A stretch of DNA of 64,000 bases from Mucilaginibacter sp. Bleaf8 (GTDB lineage: Bacteria > Bacteroidota > Bacteroidia > Sphingobacteriales > Sphingobacteriaceae). The DNA is taken from assembly GCF_018390515.1 (NCBI RefSeq), contig NZ_JAHBBK010000002.1, positions 601,743 through 665,742 on the forward strand. The letters are read 5' to 3'. The notes below the pieces were generated by a model. That model saw only the letters and a program-made list of their open reading frames with translations. It was not told the origin of the DNA and searched no databases. Every line of letters begins with the position of its first letter. Within the stretch, counting starts at the first letter, position 1. A program made the translations under genes and the position numbers. Positions 25,331-33,395 of the stretch are shown here, in pieces.

Positions 25331-26296
25331 TTACCCGAACCAAACGCCATACTTCCAGCATCCATAAAAATGCCAGTAAACCGATGCAAATGGTATCACG
25401 GCCGAGGTGTAGAGCATCTCATAAATATGGGGGGCTGAATGCGAGGTATGCGCTAAACGTTTCAATGTAAATTGAAGTGTAAACATCAGCCATATGGTAA
25501 ATAATATCAGTGCAGTAATAGTATGCCCGGCAAGCAAAGTAATTATTGCTGCAAAAAAGCTAACTACCATCACATAATAAGTTACCGGCGGCCTGGCCTG
25601 TATTTGCTGCTGATATAATTCCGGAAACTTTTTGTAAAGCAGGGCATTAAACAGCGTCTTCTTTTGCTCTTTGATGCTTACTCCCCAAGGCGCCTCGCGA
25701 ACGGGGTGCACAATCATAGCTTCCTCTATTTTGCGTAGCGGTATGTTGGCTTGCAGTAATTTAAAGTGTAGGTCGCTGTCTTCGCGCCAGGCCATGGCAA
25801 AGCGTTCGTCAAAACCGCCTACCTTTAAAAGCGCTTGTTTGGTGCAGGCGCAGTTAGCCGTTACAAAGTCGGCCGTTTCCAATCCGGCGGTGTTTTGTGC
25901 AAAGTCGGTTGGGTGAGGGGGGAGCGGTACCACTACCTTACCTGTAAATGCAGCCAATGCCGACCCATCCCAAGCCTGCAAATAACCGGAAAGCCACAGG
26001 GGCGATGGTATGGTATCATCATCTGTAAAGGCAATCAAAGCTGCCTGGGCATGTTGCCAACCGTAATTGCGCGCAGCAGCCGGCCCGCCTTTTTTGGGCA
26101 TAGGCAAAAAGCGCAGGTTGGCCGGTTGGTAAGGCAAGTTGGCTAAAGCGGCGGCAGTAGCATCATCAGGCCCATCGCTCACCACAATAATTTCAAAGTC
26201 AGAAGCAGGTATATCCTGATTACCAAGCGCCCCGATGCATTTTAAAAGCAAATCGGGGCGACGATAAGTTGGAATAACAACAGAAATGCGAAGCAT
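25331..26296 (-). CDS. Glycosyltransferase family 2 with C-terminal membrane helices
   Basis: 321 residues. The nucleotide-binding start VVIPTYRRPDLLLKCIGALG and the metal-binding acidic cluster AFTDDDTIPSPLWL near residue 92 mark a GT-A fold, followed by acceptor-domain FAMAWREDSDLHFKLL. Two or three hydrophobic helices (about 243-265, 268-290, then near the end) anchor it. Its start overlaps the stop of the carbamoyltransferase by one base, so translation is coupled. Together they probably modify one cell-surface or secreted glycan. Confidence 0.9.
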   Translation of the reverse strand: MLRISVVIPTYRRPDLLLKCIGALGNQDIPASDFEIIVVSDGPDDATAAALANLPYQPANLRFLPMPKKGGPAAARNYGWQHAQAALIAFTDDDTIPSPLWLSGYLQAWDGSALAAFTGKVVVPLPPHPTDFAQNTAGLETADFVTANCACTKQALLKVGGFDERFAMAWREDSDLHFKLLQANIPLRKIEEAMIVHPVREAPWGVSIKEQKKTLFNALLYKKFPELYQQQIQARPPVTYYVMVVSFFAAIITLLAGHTITALILFTIWLMFTLQFTLKRLAHTSHSAPHIYEMLYTSAVIPFASVYWHFYGCWKYGVWFG

Positions 26297-28014
26297 TATT
26301 TTTCAATCACAAATGAACCGATAACCAAAGCGTCAAAAGGGGATGACCAGAAGCACTCAATGGCATCGCGTGGGGTACATACAATTGGCTTACCCAGGGT
26401 ATTGAATGAGGTGTTCACCAATACCGGTACGCCGGTTTTACGTTGAAATGCTTTCAGCAAATCGTAATAGTTCTTGTGCTGGCGTTCATTCACAGTTTGT
26501 ATACGGGCGGTACCGTCAGTATGGCGTACAGCCGGAATCTGATCAGCCTTTTCTGGCTTCACATCATAAATAAACAGCATAAAAGGCGAGTAGCTGGCGT
26601 TCTCGAACCAGTTACCAGCTTCTTCCTCCAATACTACAGGTGCAACCGGGCGAAAATCTTCGCGGTCTTTCACCTCATTTAAGCGTTGCTGCATAGCCGG
26701 ACTAATGGGCGATGCCAGTATTGAACGGCTGCCCAATGCCCGCGGACCAAACTCCATACGACCCTGATACCAGCCGATGATTTTATCTTGTGCCAATATA
26801 TCAGCAGTTTCTTCGGCGATGTTATTTAGTTTACGGTATGGCACTTTGCACCATTTCATGAATTTCTCAATCTCTTCGTCGGTATATTCAGGGCCCCAGT
26901 AGCAATGCTCCATAACGAAATCGCGCTTGGTGGCTTTGCGCTGCTGTGCATCAACCCAAAGGGCTGCGCCTAAAGCGGTACCATCGTCGCCAGATGCAGG
27001 CTGTACCCAAATGTTCTGGAATGCACCTTTATCGCGTATGCGGGCATTGGCAACGCAGTTAAGCGCCACACCGCCAGCCATACACAGGTTTTGTTCGCCG
27101 GTTTCTTTTTGCAGCCAGTCGGTAATTTCGAGTAACGTTTCTTCCAGCACCAGTTGCAGTGAATGCGCAATATTGAAATGGTGTGCGGTGAACTCTTCAT
27201 GGCGCAGGCGCATAGGGCCAAAGCGCTCTACAAAGTTTTTATTTTCGATAGTGTACTGTCCGTTAGGCCCAACTTTGATAATCTCACGAAAATCTTTTAC
27301 AAACTCCGGTTTTCCGTAGCTGGCCAAGGCCATTACTTTGTACTCGTCTGACGAATGCAAGAAACCCAGGTGGGTGGTTACTTCTTCATACAATAAACCC
27401 AATGAGTTAGGGAAGTTAACCTGGCCAATACGTTTCAGGTCATGGCCGTTACCAACGCTATAGGTAGTGGTAGCGTTTTCGCCGCGACCGTCAACCGTCA
27501 TAACGGCAGCACGCTCAAATGGTGAACAGTTGAAAGCGCTGGCAGCGTGAGCTACGTGGTGATCAACAAAGTGCCATTTTTCGCGCGGAACGTTAGCGCC
27601 AACAAATCGTTTTTGCAAATGGTGCGGCCAGCCATCATTCAGCTGTCCTACAGCGTTGATGATAGACGACAGAAACAGCGGATCCCAAACGTTCAGCCAA
27701 TCCTGATTAACCGGATCAATTGATGGCTCGAACGGAATATCGATAGTGCCTTTGCCTTTGTGTTGCTCGCTGATGAGCTGATAAGGATCAAAAGAATAAG
27801 CAATATGGTCCACGTCATTGATGTGGATGCCGGCTATTTTCAGGCAGTAGTCAATTGCATGAAAAGGCAGTTCCCAGGTACTGAAAGGTACTGGGCGTTT
27901 GCCATGCTTAATGTGGGTAAAACGTTCTTCTTCTGTAGCGGCAAGCAGCTGGCCGTCTTTAATAATGCACGCTGCCGAGTCATGAAAAACAGCGTTGATG
28001 CCTAAGGTGTACAT
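26296..28014 (-). CDS. Carbamoyltransferase (NodU/CmcH family)
   Basis: 572 residues, standard for the family. Members transfer carbamoyl from carbamoyl phosphate via carbamoyl adenylate to hydroxyls of sugars or antibiotics. The ASKHA N-terminal part shows LGINAVFHDSAACIIKDGQL and the metal-binding histidines FVDHHVAHAASAF near 140, then VMTVDGRGE. The C-terminal YrdC-like domain shows GWYQGRMEFGPRALGSRSILA. It is the first gene of a pair with a GT2 gene, which argues for glycan O-carbamoylation, an inference. Confidence 0.92.
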   Translation of the reverse strand: MYTLGINAVFHDSAACIIKDGQLLAATEEERFTHIKHGKRPVPFSTWELPFHAIDYCLKIAGIHINDVDHIAYSFDPYQLISEQHKGKGTIDIPFEPSIDPVNQDWLNVWDPLFLSSIINAVGQLNDGWPHHLQKRFVGANVPREKWHFVDHHVAHAASAFNCSPFERAAVMTVDGRGENATTTYSVGNGHDLKRIGQVNFPNSLGLLYEEVTTHLGFLHSSDEYKVMALASYGKPEFVKDFREIIKVGPNGQYTIENKNFVERFGPMRLRHEEFTAHHFNIAHSLQLVLEETLLEITDWLQKETGEQNLCMAGGVALNCVANARIRDKGAFQNIWVQPASGDDGTALGAALWVDAQQRKATKRDFVMEHCYWGPEYTDEEIEKFMKWCKVPYRKLNNIAEETADILAQDKIIGWYQGRMEFGPRALGSRSILASPISPAMQQRLNEVKDREDFRPVAPVVLEEEAGNWFENASYSPFMLFIYDVKPEKADQIPAVRHTDGTARIQTVNERQHKNYYDLLKAFQRKTGVPVLVNTSFNTLGKPIVCTPRDAIECFWSSPFDALVIGSFVIEK

Positions 28015-28260
28015 GGAGTGTAGATGTTTTTATAGTTAAATGTTTTGCACCATAAAAAGGCAGAAATTGCCGAAAGGTTTGCAAAGATTGTAGATTGTAG
28101 CCAAGTTTAACCGGTGGTTAACTTATAATCGCGGAGGTGAATATTTGCTTCAATATGAGCTTATCCTGCATTGAAATCAACCGGTCAAGAAATATTTAAT
28201 CATTTGTACATACTAAAAGGTCGAATAGCCGGTTAATGGATTATTCAACTTAAATCATTT

Positions 28261-28935
28261 ATGAACAAAAAACTTTTCGTACTGCTGCCTGTTCTGGCAG
28301 CTTTTACATTAACCGTTAAAGCACAAACACAAAAAGGTAACCACTTGTTAGGCGGTGGTTTAAATGCCAATTACAACAAAAGAACCACTAGTCAGGGAAC
28401 TATTGGAGATGAAAATTACTACAAGTACACAGTGAAAACAACTACGTTTGGTATTGGTCCGGCTTATAGCTATTTCATCAGTGATAATTTAGATTTGGGA
28501 ATTAATGGCGCTTATTCTTGGCAAAAAGACTCATACAATGATCTCGCACCTAATGACAGTTATTATTCATCGGCTGATAAAAGTAAGTATACTGCTTTTT
28601 CAGGAGGATTATACTTAAGAAAATATCTTTTGTATAACAACAAAGTCGGATTTCGTACTGGTCCATTTGTGCAATATCAGAAGCAACGAGGAAAAACTTA
28701 TAATGGAAATGGTTTATATAACGACTTCAAGATGAAGAACTTCTACGCAGGTTTAGGCCTTGATTTTGTATATTTCCCAACTTCAAAGCTTGGATTAACA
28801 GCATCTATGGGGTCATTGGTGTATAACTCAAGTAAAAGAGAGCAAGCTACTATTGTAGACAAGAATGATGGAGTAGGGTTGAATTTTTTCACCAATGGCA
28901 TAACCCTCTCATTGGTTTATGCATTAGGTAAATAA
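28261..28935 (+). CDS. Outer-membrane beta-barrel protein
   Basis: 224 residues with a signal peptide MNKKLFVLLPVLAAFTLTVKA cleaved after AQA-like KAQ, then alternating beta strands and a C-terminal strand LSLVYALGK. Repeated aromatic and Gly patterns (GIGPAYSYFISDNLDLGING, FRTGPFVQYQKQRGK) fit an OmpW/OmpA-like 8-stranded barrel of the porin-family class. It is AT-richer than its neighbours. It stands alone with a terminator following. No substrate can be assigned. Confidence 0.8.
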   Translation: MNKKLFVLLPVLAAFTLTVKAQTQKGNHLLGGGLNANYNKRTTSQGTIGDENYYKYTVKTTTFGIGPAYSYFISDNLDLGINGAYSWQKDSYNDLAPNDSYYSSADKSKYTAFSGGLYLRKYLLYNNKVGFRTGPFVQYQKQRGKTYNGNGLYNDFKMKNFYAGLGLDFVYFPTSKLGLTASMGSLVYNSSKREQATIVDKNDGVGLNFFTNGITLSLVYALGK

Positions 28936-28949
28936 ATTTGTTAGTAAAT

Positions 28950-28981
28950 AGGGCTGTTGGTTCTTATGTTCCATCAGCCCT
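28950..28981 (+). terminator. Intrinsic terminator after barrel gene
   Basis: AGGGCTGTTGG and CCATCAGCCCT pair with one mismatch around a 9-base loop, followed by GTTTTTA. Confidence 0.8.
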
Positions 28982-29024
28982 GTTTTTATATATGAGCCTG
29001 CATGCCTTAGTCCGGTTGTATGGC

Positions 29025-29540
29025 TTACAACAACAGCTTTTCAATCGCACTCCAAGAATCCACACGGGTATGTTGATGATCGTTATTACGGCAGTTGTGC
29101 GGCTGGGTGAATAGTAAGGTTTGGCCCTCAAAATAATCAAGATTCTTAAAATGATCATCAATCATAATGTCTGCCTTGATTACCTTTTTGCTTCCGCAAA
29201 ATACCATTTGCTGCCAGCTAATAAACGGAAAATGCTGCCCCAGCCAGGTTTGTTTTTCCGGTAAGCTTTTCGGAAACTCAGTAGCTGCCGATACGATGTA
29301 TAGCTCATATTGCTGGTTTAACTTGCGCATCACCTCCTGGCTGCCTTCTATTACCGGAACATTTAAGAAAAAGCCGGTTTCATATATAAATTGCCGTATG
29401 GTAGGGAATGCCTCGCCTTCCGGTATGCCCATTATTTCTTCGGGTAGCTTGCGCTTACCAAAATCACGTTCGTGAAACTGGTGATATAATTCATACACGT
29501 TGGCCAGTACGCCGTCCATGTCAACCGCTATTTTTTTCAT
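29025..29540 (-). CDS. 5'(3')-deoxyribonucleotidase (NT5C-like)
   Basis: HAD-superfamily phosphatase of 171 residues. The nucleophile motif is IAVDMDGVLANVYELY at the start; the C-terminal acidic motif is DIMIDDHFKNLDYF near 130. The family removes phosphate from deoxyribonucleoside monophosphates, keeping nucleotide pools balanced. Motif II (EGSQEVMRKL, then YIVSAA) is also visible. It is convergent to the barrel gene and shares a small gap with the PL14-like gene upstream. Substrate choice is inferred from family. Confidence 0.88.
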   Translation of the reverse strand: MKKIAVDMDGVLANVYELYHQFHERDFGKRKLPEEIMGIPEGEAFPTIRQFIYETGFFLNVPVIEGSQEVMRKLNQQYELYIVSAATEFPKSLPEKQTWLGQHFPFISWQQMVFCGSKKVIKADIMIDDHFKNLDYFEGQTLLFTQPHNCRNNDHQHTRVDSWSAIEKLLL

Positions 29541-29577
29541 AGTTTATTGTAGTGTTAAAAAGCAAGTCTACAAAAAG

Positions 29578-29609
29578 AAACACCCGCTGGCAAATTGCAG
29601 CGGGTGTTT
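29578..29609 (-). terminator. Terminator of the PL14-like gene
   Basis: AAACACCCGCTG and CAGCGGGTGTTT form a perfect 12-bp stem; leftward it is followed by TTTCTTTTTG-like T-rich sequence. Confidence 0.85.
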
Positions 29610-29629
29610 TCTTTTCCGATTTGTGTGGC

Positions 29630-30532
29630 TTAACTTATTTTATGCACCACCAGGTTGTCATAATAAATATAATCGGTGGTTGATGTTTTCCAGTAATCCT
29701 GGCTACCGCCGCGGAATGTGTGGAAGGTTAGCCCTCTGATTAATCGCTGGCTATCATTGGTTGTCCACCGGATATCCTGGTCCAGCACCACCGTTCCGTT
29801 GATCACAATTTGAACGTGGCCGTCGGTATTGCTGCCGGTATTGCTTTTAATATACAGGTGTACATGATACCACTGACCTTTAACCAACGCGCCCGATGAC
29901 GGGTAACTTCTTCCAAAACTATCGCCATAATTGTTGCCCGATGATGGTCCGCCGTTCATGTCTTTGTAGTACAAATAAGGCTGAAAGTACACCCGGTCGG
30001 GATTGGAGTTAGGGGAGTACCACATGAGGCGTAAGCTACCGCCGTTGCCATCCCAGGCCGCATCGCCACCGGTATTGCCTTCGCCTACCGAAAAGCCGAA
30101 GCCTACCTTGCCGCCGCGGCCCCAGTTAAACTGGCTGTGAAATTTAATATCATAATCCATTTCATAAGCTGAGCCATCTGATATATCTACGTTGGCTACC
30201 AAACCTCCCGCACCGGATAGCTGGTTGGGTAATAAAGTAACACGGCTGCCCACGCTGCCATCCTTGCCATTAGTGGTGTAAGCGCGCGATTCGTTCCAGC
30301 CCGTAACATTGCCAAAATCGGCCTGGGCCTGCGCTGTGGTGTAAGTGGCACCATTAGCACGATTGTTCCAGTTAACCGTCCAGCTGCTATTAATGGCCGA
30401 TGTATTGTACTTTGGTGTAGTGGTTGCCTCATCTGTATTAGCTGCAACGGTAACCAGATTTTCCTTTTTGCAGGAAATACTTGCCGCACTAAGCAGGCAT
30501 ACCAGTAAACCGGTAGTTTTAAAAAGCGTCAT
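29630..30532 (-). CDS. Lipoprotein with polysaccharide lyase 14-like fold
   Basis: 300 residues with a lipoprotein signal (TTGLLVCLLSAASISCKKEN, Cys at residue 22), so it is anchored in the outer membrane or periplasm. The mature part is a beta-jelly-roll with YEMDYDIKFHSQFNWGRGGK, then GQWYHVHLYIKSN and the end FHTFRGGSQDYWKT..DYIYYDN. These motifs resemble PL14 alginate or glucuronan lyases. No SusC/SusD or other polysaccharide-utilisation genes are adjacent. The substrate is a guess; catalytic residues cannot be fixed here. Confidence 0.7.
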   Translation of the reverse strand: MTLFKTTGLLVCLLSAASISCKKENLVTVAANTDEATTTPKYNTSAINSSWTVNWNNRANGATYTTAQAQADFGNVTGWNESRAYTTNGKDGSVGSRVTLLPNQLSGAGGLVANVDISDGSAYEMDYDIKFHSQFNWGRGGKVGFGFSVGEGNTGGDAAWDGNGGSLRLMWYSPNSNPDRVYFQPYLYYKDMNGGPSSGNNYGDSFGRSYPSSGALVKGQWYHVHLYIKSNTGSNTDGHVQIVINGTVVLDQDIRWTTNDSQRLIRGLTFHTFRGGSQDYWKTSTTDYIYYDNLVVHKIS

Positions 30533-30991
30533 CTTTTAATTTTTTAAGGTTAATAATTGGTATAGTGATCCTCATCGTTGCTGCAGCTATAAGATGGAAA
30601 GAAAACTCAATTGAAAGTAAAATGCACCAATGCTGGCTGACCACACATTATGCTATAGGATCGGCAAACCAGCTCGGCATATTAAGCGTCTGGTAATTAG
30701 CTGGAAAATAATAAGCTATAGGGATATTATAATTGGTTTATGTCAGTAAAGTTAAAGCACTTTCGCAGGTAAAAACAAGCGAGAAATTAGCGTATAACGG
30801 TTGTCACTTACCAATTTAATACGCTTAATGAACGATTATTGTGTTAAGGGAAGTTAGCTGGTTAATGCAGAGGCATTGATAGTTTAAAATGCTTTTTTTG
30901 CCAATACGCTTTATGAAAAAATGCGAAAAGGTTTTCGGAAAGCAGCTGACTTCTTTCTTTAGTTATTCAGTTAAGCCTATTAAAGGTTGTG
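30533..30991. other. Intergenic region with no recognised element
   Basis: No gene is supported between the PL14-like gene and the promoter at 30992. The word GCTATA(A/G)G occurs three times, near 30588, 30651 and 30713. The 30889-31005 frame stays open but lacks family similarity and is treated as leader sequence. Confidence 0.5.
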
Positions 30992-30999
30992 TACCTTTG
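30992..30999 (+). promoter_or_regulatory. -7 element just before the epimerase gene
   Basis: TACCTTTG matches TAnnTTTG exactly. The preferred ATG starts at 31006, six bases later, implying a leaderless or near-leaderless mRNA and arguing against the upstream start codons. Confidence 0.55.
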
Positions 31000-31005
31000 T
31001 TTCTG

Positions 31006-31827
31006 ATGACTTCAATTAATAAAATCAGTATTTTGGGGTGCGGGTGGTATGGGTTGCCTTTGGGTGAGGCGCTTGTGGCCGCAGGGTATCAGGTAAAAGG
31101 ATCAACAACCACCAAAGATAAACTGCCTGTGATTAACAAAGCAGGTATACAGCCCTACCTGATTGATGTAACATCCGAAGCTGCCGGCTATGATGCTGCA
31201 TTTTTTGATTGTGATGTGTTATGGATCAGTATACCGCCGCGCAGCAGGCAGGGCGAGTCTGGCAGTTATCACGAGAAAATAAAGCGTATTATTCAGGCTG
31301 CGGTTCAATACCAGGTAAAGCAAGTGGTATTTATAAGTTCAACGGGTGTTTATGGTGATGTTAATTCCGAAGTAACCGAAGCAGATACGCCATTACCGGA
31401 TACAGAATCGGGCCGGGTGCTGTTAAGTGTTGAAAGCTATTTACAGGAACAAACTGATTTTACGTCGACGATTATTCGCTTTGCCGGCTTGGCAGGACCG
31501 GGACGGGAGCCGGGGCGCTTTTTTGCAGGCAAAAAGGATATCCCAAACGGGCAGGCACCTGTAAACCTCATTCATTTGCATGATTGTATCGGACTAAGCA
31601 TTGCCATCATAAAGCAGCAAGCCTTCGGGCAAACTTACAATGCCTCAGCACCGCATCACCCTGGCAAGGCACATTTTTATACCCTTGCAGCTCAAAAAGC
31701 CGGTTTGGCTATGCCGCAATTTATTGATGAATTAAAGCAGTGGAAAACCGTTGCCAGTATAAAGGCCACCCAGGTGCTTAACTACAACTATCAAATTGAT
31801 AATTGGGATGAATGGCTTAGTGCATAG
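31006..31827 (+). CDS. NAD(P)-dependent epimerase/dehydratase-like protein (YeeZ type)
   Basis: 273 residues from the preferred start. The Rossmann loop ILGCGWYGLPLGEALVAAG opens the protein; the SSTGVYGD motif and an RFAGLAGPGREPGRFFAG segment follow. This is the extended-SDR-like YeeZ/YfcH-type group, whose substrates are mostly undefined. The frame extends 39 codons further up, but those residues lack similarity and the promoter element lies inside them. It precedes THX by 119 bases. Confidence 0.8.
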   Translation: MTSINKISILGCGWYGLPLGEALVAAGYQVKGSTTTKDKLPVINKAGIQPYLIDVTSEAAGYDAAFFDCDVLWISIPPRSRQGESGSYHEKIKRIIQAAVQYQVKQVVFISSTGVYGDVNSEVTEADTPLPDTESGRVLLSVESYLQEQTDFTSTIIRFAGLAGPGREPGRFFAGKKDIPNGQAPVNLIHLHDCIGLSIAIIKQQAFGQTYNASAPHHPGKAHFYTLAAQKAGLAMPQFIDELKQWKTVASIKATQVLNYNYQIDNWDEWLSA

Positions 31828-31946
31828 GAAAGTATTGATATATAGGCCTATATAAAAGCTTTTCACATAAACTAAACATTATCTGATTATAACTTGTCTG
31901 TTATATAACAAACTGTATTAATCATTTCAATTATAGTAAAGTTAAC

Positions 31947-32063
31947 ATGGGAAAAGGAGATAGAAAGACCAGAAAAGGGAAAATCACCAAAAAGTCGTTT
32001 GGTAAAACCCGTCCGCACAAAACCGTGCAAAAGAAACAGGCCGAGCAACAAGCCAGCGCCTAA
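31947..32063 (+). CDS. 30S ribosomal protein THX (38 aa)
   Basis: The short frame begins MGKGDRKTRKGKITKKSFGK and continues TRPHKT, then a Lys/Gln-rich tail ending SA. MGKGDxKTxxGKI.xxxxGKxRP is the THX signature: the small basic protein that fills a cavity in the head of the 30S subunit, known from Thermus and widespread in Bacteroidota. It is below the length cut-off of most callers and is overlapped on the other strand by a spurious frame. The last codons lie in a 24-bp inverted repeat that doubles as terminator. Confidence 0.85.
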   Translation: MGKGDRKTRKGKITKKSFGKTRPHKTVQKKQAEQQASA

Positions 32064-32108
32064 AAGAAAAAGCCACATGTTAAGCATGTGGCTTTTTCTT
32101 TTAGGCGC
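32056..32108. terminator. Perfect 24-bp inverted repeat overlapping the THX stop
   Basis: Arms 32056-32079 and 32085-32108 are perfect reverse complements around TTAAG; the inner part is AAAAAGCCACATG / CATGTGGCTTTTT. It includes the THX stop codon and ends 10 bases before the response regulator stop, so it can terminate both. Confidence 0.85.
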
Positions 32109-32117
32109 ACTAAAAAG

Positions 32118-32501
32118 TTAGTGCAGTTGTAAGTGCTCTTTTTCGTCCAGGCAATGTTTTACGGTCGAGAATAGCTTGTCCAGATCAAATGGTTTCTGCA
32201 CAAATGCGTCTGAGCCGTAATCGCCTAACGATTCCAATACACGCGGGTAGGCCGATAAGATAACTACCGGTATACCCGAGGTAAGGGGATTGGTTTTTAC
32301 TTGGTGGCATAATTCGCCGCCGTTAATGCCGGCCAGTAAAAAGTCGAGCATTACTAAATCGGGTTGGTGTTGTTGTACGCTTTTTATTATATCCTCGCAA
32401 TAATTCAGCGTAACTACCTCATAACCTTCCCCAGTCAAGGCCTCCTCCAATACAGTAAGGATGTCCTGATTATCATCCAGGATTAATATTTTATGTAACA
32501 T
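32118..32501 (-). CDS. Single-domain response regulator, group A
   Basis: 127 residues, receiver domain only. Acidic pocket ILDDNQDI, phospho-acceptor in PDLVMLDFLLAGINGGE near residue 52, Thr/Ser site in VVILSAY and the conserved Lys in FVQKPFDLDKLF. With no output domain it must work by protein contact or phosphotransfer, like CheY. It is closely related to the gene at 43303 (shared LDFLLAGINGGE/IDYLLNGINGGE and SAYPRVLESLG/SAYSRVLLSLG). No kinase is adjacent. Confidence 0.92.
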   Translation of the reverse strand: MLHKILILDDNQDILTVLEEALTGEGYEVVTLNYCEDIIKSVQQHQPDLVMLDFLLAGINGGELCHQVKTNPLTSGIPVVILSAYPRVLESLGDYGSDAFVQKPFDLDKLFSTVKHCLDEKEHLQLH

Positions 32502-32714
32502 GAAAACTTATAATTGGTACCTTTTATAACAAGTTGATTTTGCATTAGTTTGGCAAAGATTGCCTTTAAAAGATAACTTATTGTTAACCAGATATAAAGA
32601 TTTTTCTTTGTTCAATTTTGTAGTTTAGGATCATAACTGCATTGCCGGGTTATTGTTTTGAGATTTAGTAATTGGCTGATAGCCAGTTATTGGTGTTATG
32701 TTTACAAAATAAAG

Positions 32715-32738
32715 AGGGGCTTGCCATAGCAAGCCCCT
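32715..32738 (-). terminator. Terminator of hsp20
   Basis: AGGGGCTTGC and GCAAGCCCCT form a perfect 10-bp stem with CATA loop; AAAAAAA lies on the upstream side and T-run on the leftward transcript. Confidence 0.8.
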
Positions 32739-32763
32739 TTTATAAAAAAAGATATAAAACAAC

Positions 32764-33204
32764 TTATTTAATTTCAATTTGGCGGCTTATGCTTTTAGCT
32801 TCTTCTTTTTTGGGAATACTTAGTTGTAGCACACCATCGGTATAAGTAGCTTCAATACGACTGTCATCGGCACTTTCAGGCAGGGTGAAGGAGCGCACGA
32901 AAGAGCTGTAACTAAACTCGCGTTTATTGTATTTCTTGCTGCTTTCGGCATTTTCTGAACGCTGCTCTACAGCTACGGTTAGCATATTGCGTTCGGTTGA
33001 TATTTTAAAATCCTGTTTGTTTAAGCCGGGGGCGGCCAGCTCTACATGATATTCTTCCGGAGTTTCACTGATGTTAACCGCCGGAACGCGTGTAATCAGG
33101 CGGTCGGCCATAAACGAATCGTTGAAGAATGATTCAAAAATGTCAGTAAATTCAGGCATCAGGCCATGGTTCTTTTTCTCATTATTCCATTTAACCAAGC
33201 TCAT
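32764..33204 (-). CDS. Small heat-shock protein, Hsp20/alpha-crystallin family
   Basis: 146 residues. The alpha-crystallin domain runs from about 40 to 135 (VPAVNISETPEEYHVELAAPGLNKQDFKIS, then RSFTLPESADDSRIEATYTDGVLQLSIPKK). The I-x-I-type tail is represented by SRQIEIK. It holds unfolded proteins for later refolding. It is preceded by an unusually strong Shine-Dalgarno (AAGGAG, 33211-33218) and by a 16-bp palindrome in the presumed promoter spacer, both suggesting tight induced expression. Confidence 0.93.
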   Translation of the reverse strand: MSLVKWNNEKKNHGLMPEFTDIFESFFNDSFMADRLITRVPAVNISETPEEYHVELAAPGLNKQDFKISTERNMLTVAVEQRSENAESSKKYNKREFSYSSFVRSFTLPESADDSRIEATYTDGVLQLSIPKKEEAKSISRQIEIK

Positions 33205-33210
33205 AGTTTT

Positions 33211-33218
33211 TTCTCCTT
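33211..33218 (-). promoter_or_regulatory. Strong Shine-Dalgarno of hsp20
   Basis: Read leftward AAGGAGAA, 6 bases before the ATG. Most genes in this window have no such match. Confidence 0.7.
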
Positions 33219-33253
33219 AAAAGTTTTAAAAATGAATTGACTACAATTGATTA

Positions 33254-33284
33254 GAATTCTATGAACACGTGTTCATGTGTACAA
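33254..33284 (-). promoter_or_regulatory. hsp20 promoter with 16-bp operator-like palindrome
   Basis: ATGAACACGTGTTCAT (33261-33276) is a perfect palindrome. TTG at 33284-33282 and TAGAATTC at 33261-33254 form a weak -33/-7 pair with a 20-base spacer holding the palindrome. A repressor there would block polymerase. The -7 is a poor TAnnTTTG match. Confidence 0.5.
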
Positions 33285-33395
33285 TAACAAGCTCAATGCC
33301 AAATGATTTACCTTGGCAATCGCGGACAAATTTTCATTTCTCTTATGGTCTTAAAATGAAAAATTTTCAGTTGTAATGCCAAAATGTACAGCAGT

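Noticed and set aside
28107..28121. TTAACC-GGT-GGTTAA palindrome before the carbamoyltransferase
   Set aside because: Only 6-bp arms in AT-rich sequence; expected by chance in a window this size and not placed on a clear promoter.
31887..32087. 66-residue minus-strand frame over the THX gene
   Set aside because: It is the antisense of the THX codons and of the terminator; the plus strand has the recognised protein.
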